A DNA stretch of 64,000 nucleotides from an uncultured Bacteroidales bacterium (GTDB lineage Bacteria > Bacteroidota > Bacteroidia > Bacteroidales > Paludibacteraceae), in contig UQNE01000014.1 in assembly GCA_900542355.1 (NCBI GenBank), positions 1 to 64,000 of the forward strand, read 5' to 3'. Numbering within the stretch: position 1 is the stretch's first letter; each line of letters starts with the position of its first letter. Below are positions 33,692 through 42,250 of the stretch, in pieces. The notes beneath the pieces are model-generated. The model ran no database searches, was not told the origin of the DNA, and worked only from the letters and a program-made list of their open reading frames with translations. The position numbers were made by a program, and so were the translations under genes.

Positions 33692-35032
33692 ATGTTGCCA
33701 ATAGATTTTATCGATAGTATGCGTCAGCAGTTGGGCTCGGAAGCCGATGACCTGTTTCGTGCCTTGGAGACGGAGCCGCCAACGAGCATTCGTCTGAATA
33801 CGAAGATGGATGTGCTGACCTTTGATGCCGACACCCAAGAGGTGCCGTGGCATTTGGACGGCTACTACCTCTCTTCCCGCCCACAGTTCACGCTCGACCC
33901 TCTTTTTCATGCCGGTTGCTACTATGTACAGGAAGCCGCATCGATGTTCGTGCAGCAAGCCCTGGAGCAGTATGTGGCTAAGGACAGTATCGTGCTTGAC
34001 CTCTGTGCCGCACCCGGCGGCAAATCGACTCTTATCAGCGAGTATCTCGGCGATGAGGGGCTGTTACTGAGCAATGAGGTAGTGCGTCAGCGTGTATTTA
34101 TCCTATCGGAGAACATACAGAAATGGGGCAACGGCAACACGGTAGTTACGCACAACACGCCTGCCGAATACGGCGAGCAGTGTGCCAATCTATTCGATTG
34201 TATTTTGGTGGACGCGCCTTGCTCGGGTGAGGGTATGTTTCGTAAAGACCTCACTGCCCGCGATGAGTGGAGCCTGCAGAATGTAAAGATGTGTGCCGAG
34301 CGGCAACGCACTATCCTTGCCGATGTGTGGGACGCGCTCAAACCTGGCGGCATACTTATCTATTCGACTTGTACTTTTAATACGGTGGAGAACGAGCAGA
34401 ATGTAGGATGGGTGGCAGAAATGCTCGGGGCGGAGGTGCTACCGCTGCAATACGACCCTGCATGGGGTATCGCTCAAGGGACGGCGGGCTATCATTTCTA
34501 CCCTCATAGAACTAAGAGCGAGGGGCTGTATATCTGCGTATTGCGCAAAGATGAGGCGGATTTTGCGCCCTTCAAAGCCAAGGCATTGAAGAAAGGCTCC
34601 GCACCTGCCAACTACGAGAAACAGATGCGTATGTGGCTCAACCACCCCGACCGCTGGGCAATACGCCAAAACGACCGATTCGCTACGGCTTATCCCGCTA
34701 AGTATAAAGAGTTGATTGATTTCTTCTCTGCCCGTTTTACTTGTATCTCCACCGGTTTCGGTTTGGGCGAGGAGCGCGGTAAAGGTATTGTGCCGCAGCA
34801 TAGCCTAAGTATGACGAAAGACTTCCGCAAGGAAGCCTTTCCACAACTGGCACTCACTAAGGAGCAAGCCTTGAGTTATCTGCGCACGGAGGCACTTAAC
34901 CTCGATTTGAGCGGTCTGCCGACCGGCGTGGTGCTTTTGACTTACGAGGGTGTTGCCCTCGGTTTTGCGAAGAATGTCGGTGCCCGCCTAAACAACCTTT
35001 ACCCGAATGAGTGGCGTATAAGGCGTCTGTAG
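33692..35032 (+). CDS. RsmF/Sun-type rRNA m5C methyltransferase
   Basis: SAM-dependent RNA cytosine-C5 methyltransferase of 446 residues. The SAM site is VLDLCAAPGGKSTLI (101-115). The two cysteines are Cys177 in DAPCSGEG and Cys227 in YSTCTFNTVENE, the first a release cysteine and the second the nucleophile in this family. The C-terminal domain ends with ALGFAKNVGARLNNLYPNEW, the RNA-binding tail typical of RsmF-like proteins. Its last 137 bases are antisense to the helicase 3-prime end; the conservation of this tail shows that this frame is the constrained one. Confidence 0.92.
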   Translation: MLPIDFIDSMRQQLGSEADDLFRALETEPPTSIRLNTKMDVLTFDADTQEVPWHLDGYYLSSRPQFTLDPLFHAGCYYVQEAASMFVQQALEQYVAKDSIVLDLCAAPGGKSTLISEYLGDEGLLLSNEVVRQRVFILSENIQKWGNGNTVVTHNTPAEYGEQCANLFDCILVDAPCSGEGMFRKDLTARDEWSLQNVKMCAERQRTILADVWDALKPGGILIYSTCTFNTVENEQNVGWVAEMLGAEVLPLQYDPAWGIAQGTAGYHFYPHRTKSEGLYICVLRKDEADFAPFKAKALKKGSAPANYEKQMRMWLNHPDRWAIRQNDRFATAYPAKYKELIDFFSARFTCISTGFGLGEERGKGIVPQHSLSMTKDFRKEAFPQLALTKEQALSYLRTEALNLDLSGLPTGVVLLTYEGVALGFAKNVGARLNNLYPNEWRIRRL

Positions 35033-36170
35033 GGGCTTCGCCTAACGATTCGGGCAGAGCCAACCGCTCGATGGGTTTCTTTAAGAATCGTTCTATCTTC
35101 TGAAAATAGCGTGCATCTTCGGGGCTGACTAAGGTTACGGCCTCGCCTTTGTTCTCAGCGCGTGCCGTGCGCCCGATACGATGGACATAGTCCTCTGCAT
35201 CGCGGGGCACATCATAGTTGATGACTAACGGGATGTCGTCCACATCGATACCGCGCGAGATGATGTCGGTAGCCACCAAGACATCTACTTTGCCGTTGCG
35301 GAAGTCGAGCATGACCTCGTCGCGCTCTTTCTGCTCGAGGTCGGAGTACATCGCCCGCGCATCGATATGCTTGGCGCGCAAAGCCCGCGTGAGGTCGCGC
35401 ACTTTCTGCTTCTTGCTGACAAACAGGATTACTTTCTTTAGGTTGCGACCCTCCAATAGGTGCTGCACCATAGCGGTCTTCTGCGCCTCGTAGAGCATGA
35501 CTGCCATCTGGTGTATCGTTTCGGGCGGGCGTGAGACGGCTATCTTGACCTCTACGGGGTCGTGCATGATAGCGCGTGCCAACTGCCGAATCTTATCGGG
35601 CATGGTGGCGGAGAACATAATCGTCTGCCGCTCTTTGGGCAGGCGATTGACGATAGCCATGATGTCGTCGTAGAAACCCATGTCGAGCATTCGGTCGGCC
35701 TCGTCGAGGATAAAATACTTCACGCCGGAGAAGTCCACATCGTAGATATTTAGTTGGCTGAGCAGTCGCCCCGGGGTGGCGATGACGATGTCTGCGCCTT
35801 TTTGCAGACCCGTTACTTGCGTACCCCATGCGCCACCGTCGTTGCCACCATAGATAGCCACCGACGAGAACGGCACATAGAACCCGAAGCCCTCCATCTG
35901 CTGGTCGATCTGCTGCGCCAACTCGCGTGTGGGCGCCATGATGATAGCGTTCAGTTTGTCGGGGTCGTGGTGGTCGTAGGCGAGGTTGGTGAGAAGCGGA
36001 AGGATATATGCCGCCGTCTTGCCCGTACCGGTCTGCGCACACGAGATGACATCTCGGCCGTCTAAGATAACGGGGATCGTCTTTTCTTGCACGGGTGTAC
36101 AAGTATCAAAGTGCATATCCCACAGTGCGTCTAACACATCGTCGGATAGTGCTAATTCGTCAAAATACAT
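34896..36170 (-). CDS. DEAD-box RNA helicase
   Basis: ATP-dependent RNA helicase of 424 residues, RhlE-like. All motifs are present: Q motif (TPVQEKTIPVIL), I AQTGTGKT, Ia APTRELAQQ, II DEAD in ILDEADRML, III SAT, IV LFVSKKQKV, V ATDIISRGIDVDD, VI YVHRIGRTARA. I start at MYFDELALS (36170); the frame extends 21 codons further but those codons are unlike the family. The tail after residue about 370 is basic and glycine-rich (KSKAPRRSADRSNRG) and is encoded antisense to the methyltransferase C-terminus. The epimerase gene upstream stops 50 bases before, so they are probably co-transcribed. Confidence 0.92.
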   Translation of the reverse strand: MYFDELALSDDVLDALWDMHFDTCTPVQEKTIPVILDGRDVISCAQTGTGKTAAYILPLLTNLAYDHHDPDKLNAIIMAPTRELAQQIDQQMEGFGFYVPFSSVAIYGGNDGGAWGTQVTGLQKGADIVIATPGRLLSQLNIYDVDFSGVKYFILDEADRMLDMGFYDDIMAIVNRLPKERQTIMFSATMPDKIRQLARAIMHDPVEVKIAVSRPPETIHQMAVMLYEAQKTAMVQHLLEGRNLKKVILFVSKKQKVRDLTRALRAKHIDARAMYSDLEQKERDEVMLDFRNGKVDVLVATDIISRGIDVDDIPLVINYDVPRDAEDYVHRIGRTARAENKGEAVTLVSPEDARYFQKIERFLKKPIERLALPESLGEAPTDALYATHSGKGCLGGHRHSSQNRGQHPRKSKAPRRSADRSNRG

Positions 36171-36220
36171 AGTTTTGTAGGTAGTAACATCAGCAACGGA
36201 TTGCCTATATATTAAAGTTG

Positions 36221-37744
36221 TTATTTTTCCCAACCATCGAATATCTCTGGGCCATATACATTGTTCTCATCGGCATCGTGCAGAGGCGTCCATATCTGCG
36301 CAAAGAACGGGTTTTGGCGTGCCACCTTGTCCCAATGCCACGGGCGCGGGTTGGGTTCATCTCTGTACGGCCACGGCATACACTCCGGGCACCAGTGTCC
36401 GCCCAGGAGTATGACGCGCGGTGAGGCGGTGAAGCGGTGTCCTTCGGCGCATTCCCACTCTAAGGGGGTGTCCCAATCGCCTTGCACCATCTCGGTGGAT
36501 AGACATTTGCCTCCGCGGAAGGCTGCGGCTTTCTGCATATCCTCGATAGTGAAGAGCGAACGGGGTTTCTGCTCGTCGTAGCCGTGGTCGAGCGTGATAG
36601 CCTCTTCGCTGTTGTGGCTGAGGTCGATATGCTTCCAATCGGGAATGGCATTGTATGCCTCTATACTGCCGTAGTAGGCGTGGATGCGCGGCTCGATATG
36701 GTTCTTAATCCACCACTGTGTGCCATGCTCTTTGGAGTACGCCATAGCCCGCATCGCCAACTTAACGATGTGCGGCACGAGTTTGGCTATTTTGGTCTTG
36801 GAGGCGAACTTGATGGCACCGGGGATACTGTCTGCTTTGGCCATTTGAGCAAAATACTCGTGTATAGGAATGTTGGCGCGGAAGTGCAGGTAGTTCTCTA
36901 GGCGGTCGCCGTCTGCATACCACATTCCGTGGAAGTTGCGGGTGGTGAACCACTTGGTATCGAATATCTGCTCGGGGCGCGGGCAGCCTGTAGCCTCTAA
37001 GATCAGTCGCTCAAACTCGTAATTATTGATGCGGTATTCCTTGCCGGAACCGATGTTGTAGTAGTTGTTCCAAAAGTCGTCGGGTACTTCCTCGCGGCAT
37101 ACACGCTCAAGCAGTCGCCCGCTGTCCTCTACGGTAGCCCACTCCAGCACGCCGCGGATAGGCACATGGAACATTATCGGGTCGTAGTTTTTGAATATAG
37201 CGGGGTAGAGAATGCCCGATTGGCGCAGGCTGACCCAACGGCGTATGGGCGAGTTGGTGATGATCCATTCTCCGGCGGCTTTGGTCAGTCCGTAGTGGTC
37301 GTATGCCGATACGCATATCGGGTCGCCCGTGCGCCCCCAGTGCAGGGGCTCGCGGCGGTCGCCCATCTGCGCTACACTGCCTATATAGACCACGCGAGGT
37401 TGCTTGTCGCCTTGTGCTAAGACGGCATCGCGGATATAAGTGGCAGCCGTGATATTGGTCTTGCGGGTGGCGGTGGGGCGATAGTCGGCCTGCGGAGATA
37501 CCATACCGCCTACATGCAGCACGATGTCGCTGCCACTGACGCCACGCAGAATGTCGTCGTAGTTGGTTAGGTCGCCCCAAACGATCTCTACCTTATCTGC
37601 TAGTGGCGCGAGCAAGGCTTTGTTTTTTTGGCTCGGCCGCGCTAAGATACGCAAGGTATATCGATCGGGATAGCGGAGTATCTCTTGCATACCCGCATAG
37701 CCCATGGTGCCTGTAGCACCCGTTAAAAAAACAGTCTGTTTCAT
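36221..37744 (-). CDS. NAD-dependent epimerase/dehydratase-family protein
   Basis: Extended-SDR protein of 507 residues. The Rossmann loop is FLTGATGTMGYAG (residues about 5-17), VVYIGSVAQMGDR holds the catalytic serine region and YDHYGLTKAAGEW the YxxxK pair. The SDR part ends near 330. The remaining 170 residues are unusual: a tryptophan-rich region containing two cysteine/histidine pairs (WECAEGHRF, then HWCPECMPW) that could bind zinc. The substrate is unknown. I start at 37744 (MKQTVFLTG); the nine codons upstream are unlikely to be translated. Promoter at 37798-37828. Confidence 0.82.
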   Translation of the reverse strand: MKQTVFLTGATGTMGYAGMQEILRYPDRYTLRILARPSQKNKALLAPLADKVEIVWGDLTNYDDILRGVSGSDIVLHVGGMVSPQADYRPTATRKTNITAATYIRDAVLAQGDKQPRVVYIGSVAQMGDRREPLHWGRTGDPICVSAYDHYGLTKAAGEWIITNSPIRRWVSLRQSGILYPAIFKNYDPIMFHVPIRGVLEWATVEDSGRLLERVCREEVPDDFWNNYYNIGSGKEYRINNYEFERLILEATGCPRPEQIFDTKWFTTRNFHGMWYADGDRLENYLHFRANIPIHEYFAQMAKADSIPGAIKFASKTKIAKLVPHIVKLAMRAMAYSKEHGTQWWIKNHIEPRIHAYYGSIEAYNAIPDWKHIDLSHNSEEAITLDHGYDEQKPRSLFTIEDMQKAAAFRGGKCLSTEMVQGDWDTPLEWECAEGHRFTASPRVILLGGHWCPECMPWPYRDEPNPRPWHWDKVARQNPFFAQIWTPLHDADENNVYGPEIFDGWEK

Positions 37745-37797
37745 GTATGTTAGTTTTTGTTGGGTTGCCACAATGCGTGGCAGAAACGATTAGCGCA

Positions 37798-37828
37798 CAA
37801 AGTTACTGCTTTTTTGCCAGATACGCAA
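37798..37828 (-). promoter_or_regulatory. Promoter of the epimerase-helicase operon
   Basis: Minus-strand TTG (37828-37826), 20-bp gap, TAACTTTG (37805-37798). Confidence 0.7.
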
Positions 37829-38215
37829 TAGCGGTTGCCACAAAGCACCTATCTGCGCCGCTTGCAGACATAATTTTGCGCTATCTTTTCAACCTTAGTT
37901 ATTCCTTGTTGGGTATGTCTATTTTTCTCAATTCTGTACTATACTTTTTTGCGAAAAAGTATCAAATCTTAAGATTCTGTTTTTGTGGGGCTTATTAGGT
38001 GTATGTATGTGATATATAGGAACAATCGCCCTACCACTACCCTAGCACTAATTGCTTTTGTAACGCTTCTATAAGTGTCGTTTATTAAGATTTGCTCTGC
38101 TGTAGTGGGGTGCAGTGGTCGTACTAAAATGATGCATTTTTTGCTTAAGGTTGTACTGCTGTATGTGTTTTGCAAGTGTTGTAAAGGAGTCTTTTTAGCG
38201 TTAATTACATTTTTC
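37829..38215. other. Intergenic, nothing recognised
   Basis: AT-rich DNA between the epimerase promoter and the promoter of the candidate RNA at 38253. An open frame on the minus strand (37969-38349) has no recognisable domain and overlaps the RNA, so I do not call it. Confidence 0.4.
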
Positions 38216-38246
38216 TTGCAAGAGTAAAAAATAAGTTGTATCTCTG
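38216..38246 (+). promoter_or_regulatory. Promoter of candidate RNA copy A
   Basis: TTG (38216-38218), 20-bp gap, TATCTCTG (38239-38246), one mismatch from TAnnTTTG. Start of transcription would be near 38252. Confidence 0.55.
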
Positions 38247-38252
38247 CAGCGC

Positions 38253-38647
38253 GAAACCCACAATGTTGTGTCTGCGTTTTGTAGGGGAAACAACGGTTGT
38301 ATGTTGTCCTTATGCGAGCAGATATTTGCGGAGCGGGTTTGGCAGACATATTATTTGGCGTTATTTGGCGCTGTGTTCTGATGTGTTGAAATCTCGCAAG
38401 TTTCTAATCGTCAACAGAATACTGCAACGATTGACGCCCGCGGAGTGTAAGTATTCTGCTCGTTTTGTCGTACTCTGTGCGTGTGCGGTGTGTATCCGAA
38501 AGGGTATATGCTCGGTGCGTAGGAGATGACAAGATGTGCGTTTCTTATGTTGGCGTGGGTTTCGCGTTGCTGATTCTTTTGGCGATAGGCAATGCGAGAG
38601 CCTCAATACATGGAGTCGGCAACAAAATCGAACTCCACGCCTTTTTT
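38253..38647 (+). ncRNA. Candidate structured RNA, copy A
   Basis: One of three related, probably non-coding transcripts (others at 50893-51319 and 61253-61590). Shared blocks in order: GACATATT (38345-38352), a small hairpin GCGTTATTTGGCGCT, GAAATCTCGCAAGTTT (38388-38403), GCAACGATTGACGCC (38424-38438), and the 3-prime domain starting GGCGTGGGTTTCGCGTTGC (38552-38570). There TTCGCGTTGC pairs with the GCAATGCGAG arm near 38589, and GGCGTGG pairs with CCACGCC (38635-38641), followed by six T residues. The extreme 5-prime CGCGAAACCCAC (38250-38261) is perfectly complementary to 38555-38566. It could be a leader of the gene at 38721 or an independent RNA. Family unknown to me. Confidence 0.6.
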
Positions 38648-38720
38648 ATGCCTATGTAATAAAATTCTTATACAACAAACTTTTGGTAGCGGAGTTCATG
38701 CCAAGCAAAATTATTTTTAT

Positions 38721-38972
38721 ATGAAAGAAAAAGTAGTAAAAAGACTGTCTGACCTTGGAGAAAAGGAACAAATCTTTCTCAGAAGAACAGTTTCCGAAGA
38801 GTTTGAGAAAAAGGGCAAGTTAGAGAATGTAGAAAAAATCTGCAAGATTCCACACAATGAGGATTTTCATACCTTGTTTGGAAACTATGTAGTTGTGTAC
38901 AATGATGGTTATGTTGAGGACTTCACTGTTCCTAACTTTGACGCCTTATTGTCTGTCTTACAAAGTCGTTGA
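38721..38972 (+). CDS. Small hypothetical protein (83 aa)
   Basis: Short soluble protein, not recognised. It begins MKEKVVKRLSDLGEKEQIFL and is helical and charged in the first half; the second half (HTLFGNYVVVYNDGYVEDFT) looks like a small beta hairpin. I chose the ATG at 38721 because the longer frame runs back into the RNA and its extra residues are basic, low-quality sequence. It sits 73 bases after the terminator of RNA copy A and 90 bases before a BspA-like gene on the same strand. No clear promoter lies in between, so its expression may depend on read-through. Confidence 0.6.
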   Translation: MKEKVVKRLSDLGEKEQIFLRRTVSEEFEKKGKLENVEKICKIPHNEDFHTLFGNYVVVYNDGYVEDFTVPNFDALLSVLQSR

Positions 38973-39062
38973 ATGTGTAAAGTGATTTTTTAAGAGATTG
39001 CAAGGTAGCCTCTGGTATTTTTCTCGAAGTTACCTTGCTTTCTTGCAAATGCTCAAAAACTT

Positions 39063-40403
39063 ATGAAAAATAGAATTTTAGCAATATGTATGGCTTTCTT
39101 TGCCATCACAACTCTCTATGCAGATAGTTACAGTAATTTTTATGTAAATGATATAGGGTACAGATTTTTAAATTATTATATCACGAAAGGAGATAGCCTA
39201 TTGCAAGCAGTCGCAGTATCACAATATTTTGGTTATTCTACAAGTGTAAATATTCCAGATACAGTCATTTTTGACGGAATAACTTATCCTGTAAAGGAGA
39301 TTTGGGGTGATGCTTTTACTGATTGCAGTAATTTGACCTCTATCACTATCCCTAATAGTGTATGGCGTATAGTTTCGGCTTTTAAGGGTTGCAGTGGGCT
39401 GACTTCAATCACTATTCCGAGTAGTGTAACGAGTATAGGTAGTGCGGTGTTTGGCGGTTGCAGCAGGCTTGATACTGTGATATGGAATGCGAAAAATTGT
39501 ACGGTAGAAAGAAAAAGTGGTCAATATTCGCCTTTCTATGTCGAGAATGGGGAAAGTAGTATCAGTTCGTTTATTTTTGGAAATGAGGTGGAGAATGTAC
39601 CTGATTATCTGTGCTATGGATTGAATAAACTGACCTCGGTTACTATCCCTAATAGTGTGCAGACTATAGGCTATCGTGCTTTTGAGAATTGTAAGTACTT
39701 GGAAGAAGTGTCGTTCGGTACGGACATTGAGGAGATTGGCGAAAACGCATTTGCCGGCGATGAGCGTATTTATTCAGTTACTTGCTATGCAGATGTTACA
39801 CCTACTATTTATAAATCCACTTTCTCCGGAGTGAGCAGCAATGCGGAATTGCATGTATTGGCAAACTTTGTGAAGAAATATAAAGTGAATGAGTATTGGA
39901 GTAAGTTTACCATTGTGCCTATTAGTGTGGACAACACCACTAACGGCACACTCACCGTGCGCCCATCTGACACCGATGCAACCTTCACTTGGCCTGCCGA
40001 CAGCAATGCCGATAGTTATACTCTGACTATTCAGAAAGGTAATGTAGTGTTCTGTAGGTTGATTTTCAACGGCGAGGGACAACTTACGAGTATTGCTTTT
40101 GCTCCTGCTCGCGGTGAAGCAAAGCACACTCCTGCCGCATCGCTGAGCGCAGAAGGGTACAAGTTTACGGTTACGGGGTTGGATGAGGCTTCGCATTATA
40201 CCTATCAAATCGTTGTAAAAGACTGGGAGAACCAAGTGCTGAACACCTACAACGGCGAATTTAATACCAATGGTTACACCACTATAGACGGAACAACGAT
40301 GCAAGAAAACGGCACTGGTGTACGGAAAGTACTTAGGGACGGACAAGTGTATATCCTGCGTGGCGGGAAGACCTATACTTTGACCGGCACTGAGGTGTTT
40401 TGA
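39063..40403 (+). CDS. BspA-type leucine-rich repeat surface protein
   Basis: Secreted protein of 446 residues. A signal peptide (cut near TTLYA, residue about 20) is followed by LRR_5 repeats of the BspA kind (SITIPNSVWRIVSAFKGCSG, TSIGSAVFGGCSRL, QTIGYRAFENCKYL). From about 290 to 415 there is a fibronectin-III-like domain (DATFTWPADSNADSYTLTIQ; GYKFTVTGLDEASHYTYQIV). The last 27 residues, with KVLRDGQVYILRGGKTYTLT, match the end of the large BspA protein at 52114-54990, suggesting a common export or anchoring signal. BspA proteins bind host or bacterial surfaces. No terminator is evident before the ferritin gene. Confidence 0.85.
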   Translation: MKNRILAICMAFFAITTLYADSYSNFYVNDIGYRFLNYYITKGDSLLQAVAVSQYFGYSTSVNIPDTVIFDGITYPVKEIWGDAFTDCSNLTSITIPNSVWRIVSAFKGCSGLTSITIPSSVTSIGSAVFGGCSRLDTVIWNAKNCTVERKSGQYSPFYVENGESSISSFIFGNEVENVPDYLCYGLNKLTSVTIPNSVQTIGYRAFENCKYLEEVSFGTDIEEIGENAFAGDERIYSVTCYADVTPTIYKSTFSGVSSNAELHVLANFVKKYKVNEYWSKFTIVPISVDNTTNGTLTVRPSDTDATFTWPADSNADSYTLTIQKGNVVFCRLIFNGEGQLTSIAFAPARGEAKHTPAASLSAEGYKFTVTGLDEASHYTYQIVVKDWENQVLNTYNGEFNTNGYTTIDGTTMQENGTGVRKVLRDGQVYILRGGKTYTLTGTEVF

Positions 40404-40600
40404 CAGATAGAGTGGGGGCTGCTGAGGCTGTTGAGTGGTATGGAACAGACTGCTGAGATTGGGCGATGTTTGTCGGGCGGTTTTTGAGGCTTGTCGAGAG
40501 AGAGAGCAGATAGATAAAATGGTGCAATTTTCTGCCAGAGAGTTAGTTTGGTACGCTTTTTGATTGAGGATAGGTAGTTAACCATTAAATACTTTTTATT

Positions 40601-41122
40601 ATGATTTCCAAGAAGTTAGAAGAGGCTATCAATGCCCAAATCAATGCAGAGATGTGGTCGGCATATCTCTATCTGAGTATGTCTGCTTATTGCCACCGTG
40701 CCGGTTATGTAGGTATGGCTAATTGGTTTATGGTGCAGTTCAAAGAGGAGCAAGACCATGCAATGATCTTCTATAACTATCTGCAGAGCCGTGGCGGCGA
40801 TGTACGCTTGGCAGCGATAGACAAAGTAGAGACCGACTGGGCTAATCCGTTGGCTGTATTTGAGAACACGCTCGCTCATGAGCAGAAAGTAACTTCGCTG
40901 ATCAACAACCTAATGGATATTGCCGTATCGGAGAAGGACTATGCTGCACAATCGCGCCTGCAATGGTTCATCGATGAGCAGGTAGAGGAAGAGGAGAACG
41001 CTACCGACATCATCCAAAAACTCAAACTCTTAGACGGTAACTCGTATGGGATGTATGTGCTCGACCAAGAGTTGGCAGCCCGCACTTATGTGCAAGCCGC
41101 TCCGTTGGCCACAGCCGAATAG
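40601..41122 (+). CDS. ftnA: Bacterial non-heme ferritin
   Basis: Iron-storage protein of 173 residues forming a 24-mer shell. The di-iron ferroxidase ligands are visible: Glu in NAEMWSAYLYLSM (about residue 17), Glu-x-x-His in FKEEQDHAMIFYNYL (about 50 and 53), Glu in LAHEQKVTSLINNL (about 94) and the later QWFIDEQVEEEEN segment. Length and start are typical for FtnA. A 197-base gap separates it from the BspA gene; I see no perfect promoter there, although GAGTTAGTTTGG near 40540 is a possible -7 region. Confidence 0.95.
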   Translation: MISKKLEEAINAQINAEMWSAYLYLSMSAYCHRAGYVGMANWFMVQFKEEQDHAMIFYNYLQSRGGDVRLAAIDKVETDWANPLAVFENTLAHEQKVTSLINNLMDIAVSEKDYAAQSRLQWFIDEQVEEEENATDIIQKLKLLDGNSYGMYVLDQELAARTYVQAAPLATAE

Positions 41123-41229
41123 AATAGCGTTTTGCGCACAATAACTAACAAGGAGGGTGTCTGTTGTTTTAGCAGATGCCCTCTTTTTTTGTCGTTTAGC
41201 AGATACTTTTTTTGTGCGTGCGTCGCGGG

Positions 41230-42180
41230 TTATTTCGTGGTGGGGGCTTTGTAGATGCCGTCGGTTTTGGTTGGCTCTAAGTGGATATTGATGTGGGTGT
41301 TGAAGCCGAATCGTTGCTTGAGGCGTTGCTCGATGTGCGTGGCGTGGCGATGTGCGTCGTACAGGCTCATCTCTCCCGGGAAACGCAAGTGCATCTCGAT
41401 AGCAATGCGGTTACCCAGTCGGCGTGTACAGAGGTGGTGCATCTCGCTCGCTTGGCTGTCTTCTGCCACAATCTGCCGTATCTCTTCTTCGGTTGCTTCG
41501 GGCAGGCTCTTCTCGACAAACTCGCCCAAAGCACCGCTAATCAGTTTGCCTGCCGTGAAGATAATCAGAATGCTCACCACGATAGCGGCGATAGGGTCGA
41601 GTATGGTCCATTGCTGCCCGAGCAGTATGGCTCCTCCGATACCCAAGCCCGTGCCGATAGACGATAGAGCATCGGAGCGATGGTGCCATGCGTTGGCTTT
41701 CACTGCCTCCGATTCGACCTCTTTGCCCACACGCATAGTAATCTGATAAGTGATTTCTTTCAACACAATGCTCACTACGGCTGCCCAAAAAGCAATCATC
41801 CCAGGCTGCGGCAGAGTGGCACCGCGGGCGGCTTGCACAATCTTTTCTATCCCTTGCGCTGCCAGCACTCCGCCTACTGCCAATAGGGCAATACCTATCA
41901 GGAGCGTTGCGAGAGTCTCGTATTTGCCGTAGCCGTAGGTGTAGTGTCGGTCGGCAGGGCGGTTGCTGATTTTGACAAATATAAGCACCACAATATCGGT
42001 CAGAAAATCGGACAACGAGTGCACCGCATCGGCTATCATTGCTGCTGAGCCGCCCAACACACCGGCGATGAACTTAAACACCACCAGCACCGTATTGACT
42101 ACGCTGCCCAATAGCGTTACACGCAGTATCTTTCGCTCGCGCTGTTTGTCTTGCTCTATCTGTTGTTGAGATATTTCCAT
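41230..42180 (-). CDS. Cation diffusion facilitator transporter
   Basis: Inner-membrane divalent-cation/proton antiporter (Zn, Fe, Mn or Co) of 316 residues. Six hydrophobic segments are seen, with site-A residues in TM2 (MIADAVHSLSDFLTD, an HxxxD-type pair) and TM5 (NAWHHRSDALSSIG, HxxxD). The C-terminal cytosolic ferredoxin-like domain contains HHLCTRRLGNRIAIEMHL. The start is MEISQQQ at 42180; the 31-codon upstream extension crosses the promoter at 42220-42250 and is discarded. Lying tail-to-tail with ferritin, it may serve iron homeostasis, but metal choice is not readable. Confidence 0.92.
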   Translation of the reverse strand: MEISQQQIEQDKQRERKILRVTLLGSVVNTVLVVFKFIAGVLGGSAAMIADAVHSLSDFLTDIVVLIFVKISNRPADRHYTYGYGKYETLATLLIGIALLAVGGVLAAQGIEKIVQAARGATLPQPGMIAFWAAVVSIVLKEITYQITMRVGKEVESEAVKANAWHHRSDALSSIGTGLGIGGAILLGQQWTILDPIAAIVVSILIIFTAGKLISGALGEFVEKSLPEATEEEIRQIVAEDSQASEMHHLCTRRLGNRIAIEMHLRFPGEMSLYDAHRHATHIEQRLKQRFGFNTHINIHLEPTKTDGIYKAPTTK

Positions 42181-42219
42181 ACGCTGATAGTTGATTGTGG
42201 TAGTAAGTTGTTTTCTGCG

Positions 42220-42250
42220 CAAAGGTACGGAAAAAGAATAGTTCGTGCAA
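42220..42250 (-). promoter_or_regulatory. Promoter of the CDF gene
   Basis: Minus-strand TTG (42250-42248), 20-bp gap, TACCTTTG (42227-42220), 40 bases before the ATG at 42180. Confidence 0.7.

Noticed and set aside
37969..38349. Minus-strand open frame of 126 codons
   Set aside because: No recognisable domain, overlaps the start of RNA copy A, and has no promoter.
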